A DNA stretch of 64,000 nt, from NCBI GenBank assembly GCA_021014945.1, contig MU266352.1, forward strand, positions 1 to 64,000, read 5' to 3'. This DNA comes from Leucogyrophana mollusca. Taxonomy: Eukaryota; Basidiomycota; Agaricomycetes; Boletales. The notes under the pieces were generated by a model, which saw only the letters and a program-made list of their open reading frames with translations, ran no database searches and had not been told where the DNA came from. Made by a program: the position numbers and the translations under genes. Shown here in pieces: positions 57,352-64,000 of this stretch (within the stretch, counting starts at the first letter, position 1; every line of letters starts with the position of its first letter).

Positions 57352-59039
57352 ATGGATGAAGAATACGATGTAACGACTCTCAGCGATCTGATGTTCCACG
57401 ATACAAAGGCTGACACTACATCAGGTCGTTGTCTTGGGCACCGGGCTGACCGAATGTATCCTGTCAGGTCTGCTGTCCGTCGAGGGCAAGAAAGTCCTTC
57501 ACATGGACAGAAATGATTACTATGGCGGCGAAAGTGCAAGCTTGAATCTCACCCAGGCAAGACATGAACGCTCAACCACTCACCGAAACGTTCACTCATC
57601 TCAGATCGATATCGCAGTTGTATCGCAAGTTCAGACCTGACAAGGCACCGCCGACCGAGCTTGGTCGTGACCGCGATTACGCTGTTGATCTTGTTCCCAA
57701 GTTCATCATAGCCTCTGGGGAACTTACAAAGATCCTTGTGCACACCGATGTGACACGCTACTTGGAATTCAAGCAGATCGCAGGGAGCTTTGTCTACCGT
57801 GACGGCAAGATTTCGAAGGTTCCAAGCACAGAGATGGAGGCCGTCAAGAGTCCGCTCATGGGCCTTTTCGAGAAACGGAGGGCAAAGAAATTCTTTGAGT
57901 TCCTTCAGGGATGGAAGGACGAGGATCCTGCGACTCATCAAGGTCCTCGCGATTGTCTCCACTTCTGCGCGCTTGGTATTGATATCTATGTCTGTAGGCC
58001 TCGATCTCGATAGGGATAGCATGAAAACTGTCTATGAGAAGTTCGGCCTAGAGCCGGGCACTCAGGACTTCATCGGACACGCAATGGCACTTTACCTCGA
58101 CGACGAGTGAGTGTCGCTCTCCAGAGCAACGGTCAAACTCTTACTAACCAGTACATACAGCTATATCTCCAAACCGGCACGCCCTACCTACCAGCGCATC
58201 GTTTTATACACATCGTCGATGGCGCGTTACGGCAAATCTCCTTACATCTACCCTCTATACGGTCTCGGCGAGCTTCCCCAGTCGTTCGCCCGCCTTTCTG
58301 CCATATATGGTGGGACGTACATGTTAGACAAACATATCGACGAGATCGTTACCGATTCAGATGGCAAGTTCGTCGGAGTACGGAGCGGAAACGAGACCGT
58401 CAAAGCCAAGCAGGTCATTGGGGATCCAAGTTACTTTGGCGCTGGCAAGGAAATAGAGGGCGGAAAACTGCGGGTCGTAGAGGATGGAAAAGTTGTCCGA
58501 GCCATCTGTATCTTGAAGCATCCAATCCCGGGAACAGACGACAGCGACAGTGTTCAGATCGTTATTCCCCAGAACCAAGTCAATAGACGTAACGGTATGC
58601 TGGTTTATATCTACCCATCAGACAAGTTTTGACATCGTCTTGCAGACATCTACATTGCGATGGTGTCCTCGACGCACAAAGTTTGCGCAACGGATGTATA
58701 CGTTGCAATCGTCAGCACCATTGTGGAGACGGACAGGCCAGAACAAGAGATCGCTCCAGGCCTCCAACTCCTTGGGCCCATATACGACAAGTCAGTTGAT
58801 TATTCATTTTGTTGAAAGTGACAAGTTTAACCCTTCTCCCCATCCCCATCAGGTTCGTGTCTGTTAGTCCTCTGTACACACCTGTATCCTCCGGGCAAGC
58901 CGACAACATATTCATCACTCGTTCCTACGATGCTACGTCACACTTCGAAACCGTAGTCGAGGACGTGCAAGATGTATGGAAGCGTGTGGTCGGCAAAGAC
59001 TTGGAGCTGAAGAAGCGGGAGGTGGAAGCGGAGCCTTAG
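57352..59039 (+). CDS. GDI1: Rab GDP dissociation inhibitor
   Basis: Extracts GDP-bound prenylated Rab/Ypt GTPases from membranes and recycles them. Seven exons: 57352-57369, 57425-57556, 57618-57942, 57998-58106, 58161-58594, 58646-58790 and 58853-59039, giving 449 residues, as expected. Motifs are [39 protein letters not shown], the SCR region [39 protein letters not shown], the conserved [18 protein letters not shown] and [12 protein letters not shown], and [20 protein letters not shown]. Intron 2 (57557-57617) begins GCAAGA rather than GT; no GT donor keeps LNLTQLYRKF in frame. It converges with RAV1, with 120 bp between stops. Confidence 0.96.
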
Positions 59040-59159
59040 GGACAGTCTCTGATTCTCCCATTGTCATGTGTATGTTCCCAGGAGATGAGCTCGGTATAAA
59101 ACTGTATTTCCTACATTTCACGAAACCTTCGGGTCGCTGTCGAGTAATTCACAATGCTA

Positions 59160-62100
59160 TCACATAAATGCGTTCATGTCGAACTCGGGTACTTGAACAT
59201 CCTGCTTCGCTGACTTCATCAGGCTACCCAAGCCTGCCTTGCGTGCGAACAAATCGCCCTCCTCCTTAATCACCTCCTGTGCCACCCCTCTCGGCATCGT
59301 ACGTTCTGGCGACGCTTTTCGAGTGGGAGGGGCGGTCGACATATCGATGTCGATCATGATGGACGAGCGTCTTCGCAGGGCTGGTTCCAGGGCAAACGGA
59401 GGTCTTCGTAGTGATGTTGGACTCATAGGTGGATCTTCAGCGACTTCTTTAGATGGCACTTGCGATATATCACGAACAGCAGTCGAAGGACGCTCAAAGG
59501 ACCAGGACCGAACTAGATCTAGTGCCAATGCATGACAACCTAGCATCCCAGACGGTGTCAATTACCGACAATGGGATCTAGCAAAAGGCGCACCCATTCT
59601 GCAAAACACTCGCGCCATTTGAAGGACAAAATTGAATTCTGACCGGCCAGAAATTTCGCTAGTCCCTTTGGCAGCTTGCAGCGTTCTGGACTTGAGCTGG
59701 GAGAAGAGCAATGCGAGACTTGGGTCGTCATAATGCGGTTCGCCGATATCCTGAACCCGAATGTCGAGGGAGTCGGCGATGTCTCGTAAAGGTGTCTGCC
59801 GTTTGGTTCAGCTTTTAGTGGATGTTGCAAGTCTTGGATCCTCACCAGTAAGATTCTCACAGCCAGGTCTCGACGACGAAGAAGCCAAAATGCCCAACTG
59901 CCTAACCATCGATTTCCGTCACGTAATGCTATAGGCAGTACAGTGTTGTTTAGTATATCGCGTAATACTGGACCATCCGAGTTTTTCTCCACAACACGAG
60001 CTAGGGCGACGGCGAGTTGAAAATCAGATAGCTGCTTGATACAAACATTGGCAGCGTCTTTAAGACTGCCTCCTAACAGGAAAAAGGCAGCCGCGTACTC
60101 TGAAACGTCGTTGGGACCTTAAAAATAAAGACGATTGTGGCCACTCACCAAAGCGTTGCTTGCTGAGCAAGGCGTAAGCATTTTTCAACGCAGCAGTCTT
60201 CCAGCGCGCTTGGGAGAAGTCATTTCCAAGGAACTTCAGCATGATTGATTGCTCCCTATGCCATGCAGCTTGTCGCCATAAGCCATGCACTAGCTTCACC
60301 TTGCCAAGGGCGAAATAGAAAAGCGAGCAGGCGGTGGGATCGCGGTTATCGCCAGACATGTATTCATTTCTTGCGATGACCTCCATATGTGCTTTCTGCG
60401 AGTTGACGATTCAGTATGTTTACAAGACCGTCAAGTGGTGGCTGACCATGGACTCCACTGAGTTTAGCCATATGAAGACTCCGAGGGCTCTGGCATCAGA
60501 CCAAACCATCTTCCCGCGACATGCCGATGTAGATATATCGAGTAAGAGATCCTGACTCTCGCTGTGGAAGGCCCATATCATGTCCCGATAGCGAAGACGT
60601 TCCCTCCACCCCGTCTCTCTAGGTAACGTGCCATTTGAGCGTGGACTACTAGGATCCGATGATATCCTGCGATTAAGAATGTAGAATGAGCGCATTGAGA
60701 TGACATAACGGAGGCCGTTGGAATCCAATGCGCGACGTTGTTCATCGATCTTCACCACGATGAGATTGTACGTCAGCAAGTAAAGACTGCCGGACGAACC
60801 TCTAGAGTAGTTTGAATAAGAACCAATAAATGAGCATGTTCATTCGGAGTCAAGTGAGGGAGTGGGTGCGCTTCCAGCTGCTCGATAAGTGCTAACACCA
60901 ACGACCGGGAGAAGCCGCTTTCGTTGGGCCTACCACACACATGAACTTTCGTCACCAGACAGATATTTGGTGACTCACAAATCTTCTTCTTGAGGGGAAT
61001 CAAAGAGAAAGTTATACCTTCGGGGTTGACCAACCTCCTGAAAGGGTGGTTATGATAGGGCACCACAGCATCCGCCAGGTTAGCACTCACAGAATAGGTG
61101 GTGTGATCATGACGAAGATATTGTTCAACAGGCACCGGTTGCCAGTCGATGTCGTCCTGACTTCCGTGGGCAGCTTGGAAGCTTCGAGCGAGGGCGGCAA
61201 TGATATCTTTCACCAGCTCGACTTTACCTAGAGTCGTCGTCAGTAAGCACGGTCGTCATACCCTCAAATAATATACAGGATACCAACCCCAGAGCAAGCA
61301 CTGTAGGAGCATCTGAGGATGATAATCTGCCAATGGTCCATTATGCCGGGCTACATGCTCAAAAAGGCTCTCCGAAGTGCCCGGTTCTCCGGACAAATTC
61401 CCCTGACCGAAGAGGCAGAGTTGATGGCCAGCTCCAACAAGCAATGACCCGCTTGTAAGCCATATTGAATCACTTATTGGGTAGGGTATCAGGCTGAGGC
61501 ATCCCAGTCACGTCAACATCGGCCGAACGTACAAAGGGAAAGTACGCTTACGTCCCGATCTGGATCGTCCAGCACATCGCCCATCCTGGTTCGTCGTCGA
61601 AATATGTCTTTCGTTGTTGACAAAGTAGCTCAACGTGATGGGCAAAGCCAACAGCCAGGATCGATTGGTTATCTGGGGTTGATGTCCAGTCCAAATCGTT
61701 GATAGGCTCAGCGGAACTATGAAAGTATAAGATCAGTGTTAGCAAGGACCGTACATAAGGCGAGGAAATAACCTGAACATCCGTAAGTATTCCAGACCTG
61801 AAGCAAACTCGGATTCTTTTGAGTCCCATATTGTCAGCTCTTCGCCATCGTGGGTCCTCACAACTATAAAACGAAGCTAAGGATTTTGTCAAAGAACGGG
61901 GGAAGAGCAGTGTACTTAGCGCAGATTTCTTTGCTGAGCTACATCGAGCCATCCTGAAATCCCGTCTTCCTGTCTTGACCCGCCCAGTGCACCGCCATCC
62001 CGGAGAATTCCCTTCCTCTGTTATCCAATACGCAAGCTCTCCCTCTTCGGAGACGCTCAGGAGAGTATCATGTTCTTCCCAAGAATTTATACCGCTCCAT

Positions 62101-64000
62101 GCCATAGGATCCACAGGAAGTACTAACTTCGGAGGGCTAGGCAGTGGTAGTGTATTGTGGGAGTATAAAATTAGCGAAGACTCGGACATATGGACGTGGA
62201 CGATGGAGAAATCGGGTGTCAATCCAACGATGAACTCATGACCTGCCTTATACGGTAAGGAAAATAGTGATGTCACTGGAGGAAGAATAAGCATTGACGG
62301 GGGGCTTGAGTGAAGAGTCAACACGCTGTCGACGGATGAATACGTCGCAAAAAGTTTGCCTGAATCAAGGTGAGCTGGGACATTAAGGGTAATTTAAAAA
62401 CTTACCACCGTCTAAAACTACGATATGGTCCGCGGAGGACCATCGACCGGCGCGAGCCAGATTCGACCCTCCCTGCGTGACTCGCCATACATCTCCTCCA
62501 TTTGTACGTACCACGGCCACACCTCTGCCCGCAGGCGTCCTGACGAAGCGTAAGATCTTATATTCTTCTTCGGGCACCCTGGCGAGCCCCTGTACTTGTC
62601 GGCGCATGCTGCGATATTGGCCATCGAACAAGCACAAAGGGGACAGCTCGTAAGTGGAAAGAGGATTAGAAGTCACCAGGGTCAATTGCCTCGAATTTGG
62701 TTTCGGTAAGAGGCATAGGTACGAAGGAGGTTCCGGAAAGAGGTGCGGGGGAGAGTGGGATATATTGAATTGCCTTAAAAGCGTGGGCGGTCTGCGGTCA
62801 ATGTTCTGAGAGTTATTAGTGACATAACCCACCAATTAAGCCCCATAACTTACTGCTACGGCGCTGATAACCATCGAACCGTCGCCAAGGACACGAAGAA
62901 ATAGGTCCCAACCCTCGTCCAAGATCTCGTGTAATTTTTGTAGGAGAGTATGGTCCTCCTCCGAAGTTTCATCTAGAATTGCCTTGATTGATCGGCCGAC
63001 GGTCTCTTTATCGAGCCACAGTACCCTGGAATCCTGAGGATACAGAGCATGCTTCGACGCGAGTGAAAATGGTAACGAGGAAAAGAGGTCTAACGAGGCA
63101 TGCAGCTGAAGGCGCTGAGGTGAATCGATGACAGGAGTAAATATGCGTAACGTCGAATCAGATGTGATGGTAAAGAGGGCTGGGTCGTCGCTAAAGCATT
63201 AGCCGGTCAATGAGTGTACCTCACGGAATAGAATTCAGGTGACCTTCTTGAAGCCTGAGAGTGTCGCCAGATTAATTCAGTAACTGGACGTGGATGGGTA
63301 ATGCCTTGCGTTTGCCTCCCCGAAGTCGTCGAGTACAGTCTAACGACATTGTCGCCCTGTAGATCGATGTAACGTCAGTACACTACGGAGAACTCAGGAC
63401 ACGCGTACATGGGACGTTGTCGCAATGTATGTGAGAGTTGGAGAGAATTTTGCCAGAGACGGAGTGATCACACTACACACACGCCAGATGATCAGCGCAA
63501 CAAACATCATGAGCAGCTAGAGTGTCTCGTACGCGGATGACCACTTCTTTGTCCAAGTCAGAAGATCATTTTCTAATATCAACGTATATACTGACAAACC
63601 AAGAAGACTGCCAACAGACAGCAGCCCTGATACAAGTCAGAATAGTGCGGCGAAGAGACGGAGCGGCCATTACCAGATCTACAGTCTAGAGCTGTGATTG
63701 TGTCGCCATCTGGGAGCTCAAGCGAAGAGTGAATTCTCCATGTATCGTTGGCTGTACCAGACAAGGACCAAGCCGCAATACGCGTGGTCATGGAAGCTAC
63801 GATCTACTTCGTGGCCAAAACGAGGTCAGCGAGATAGATGCATAGGGGTAAGGCTCGGGGAGGCCGACCACGCACAACTTTCATTGCGGAGTCCACAGCC
63901 ACGGAGGACACAGTCTGACTCGAATATTGGGTACCTGGGAAGATCTCTCTGAAAGCCAGAACGCGGACGAGGCAGAGCGTGCTGGCGTCAAGCAATACGA
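59160..64000 (-). CDS. RAV1: RAVE complex subunit Rav1 (V-ATPase regulator), 5' partial
   Basis: Large WD-repeat/solenoid protein of the RAVE complex, which assembles V1 on V0 of the vacuolar ATPase; relative of DmX/rabconnectin. Nineteen exons are visible: 63876->64000, 63674-63803, 63533-63626, 63409-63472, 63244-63356, 62854-63190, 62406-62805, 61916-62359, 61773-61863, 61552-61716, 61288-61493, 61091-61227, 60979-61037, 60800-60929, 60447-60749, 60149-60395, 59846-60099, 59594-59795 and 59160-59539; about 1293 codons. The first tens of residues lie off the right edge. Landmarks are LDASTLCLVRVLAFREIFPG, ITSDSTLRIFTPVIDSPQ, ELTIWDSKESEFASGLEYL, INDLDWTSTPDNQSILAVGF, HNGPLADYHPQMLLQCLLWG, CSLFYFALGKVKLVHGLWRQ and LSKQRFEYAAAFFLLGGS. 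All phases agree. Confidence 0.93.

Noticed and set aside
60946..60978. A 33-bp intron in RAV1
   Set aside because: A 49-bp intron (60930-60978) with the preceding exon read in another phase fits both the family sequence and the usual intron size.
63191..63224. A 34-bp intron in RAV1 (donor GTGAGG)
   Set aside because: The donor at 63243 (GTCACC, 53 bp) restores the family sequence and phase, so the shorter one is not needed.
1..64000. Secondary-metabolite or toxin cluster, tRNA genes, CRISPR
   Set aside because: No synthase, terpene cyclase, NRPS, P450, tRNA-like cloverleaf or regular spacer array was seen; the lone SDR is not enough for a cluster.

Overview
The window is nuclear DNA from a filamentous basidiomycete, most likely an Agaricomycete. 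Genes lie on both strands. Almost all are split by many short introns, mostly 45-70 bp with GT-AG ends, and the proteins match fungal families. I see no operons, tRNA, rRNA, CRISPR array or recognisable transposon. I rebuilt gene models by hand from splice consensus, unbroken reading phase and family motifs; every complete model closes to a multiple of three.

Layout. 1-9.4 kb (all minus): partial Dal5/Tna1-type MFS permease, urease accessory protein UreD, Byr4/Bfa1 (septation or mitotic-exit GAP subunit) and NRDE2. 9.6-15.4 kb: NIP7 (60S biogenesis), a decayed gene, and SEC39 (Dsl1 tether). 15.8-25.5 kb: a serine-rich unknown, CGR1 (rRNA processing), VPS18 (HOPS/CORVET) and an SHB17-like phosphatase. 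25.8-33 kb (plus): a long coiled-coil protein, the YHM2 citrate/oxoglutarate carrier and an Mpv17/PMP22 protein. 33.2-38.2 kb (minus): TRS85/TRAPPC8 in 18 exons. 38.4-47.4 kb (minus): two tandem WW-domain paralogues, an unknown 282-aa protein, an LCCL-domain membrane protein and two unknown proteins. 47.6-52.4 kb: seipin, a short-chain dehydrogenase, a small unknown and a low-molecular-weight tyrosine phosphatase. 52.6-64 kb: methylmalonate-semialdehyde dehydrogenase, a Myb-like protein, GDI1 and most of RAV1.

Many genes serve membrane traffic and organelles (SEC39, VPS18, TRS85, GDI1, RAV1, seipin), ribosome assembly (NIP7, CGR1) or mitochondrial metabolism (YHM2, MMSDH, Mpv17). They look like ordinary housekeeping genes that happen to be neighbours, not a biosynthetic cluster.

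The most unusual signals concern gene structure. YHM2 appears to contain two consecutive 3-nt micro-exons. Four introns appear to start with GC. A 209-bp last intron, if retained, would add a hydrophobic tail to the coiled-coil protein. The WW genes form a tandem pair with a 21-nt minisatellite. I did not find a clearly new multi-gene system.
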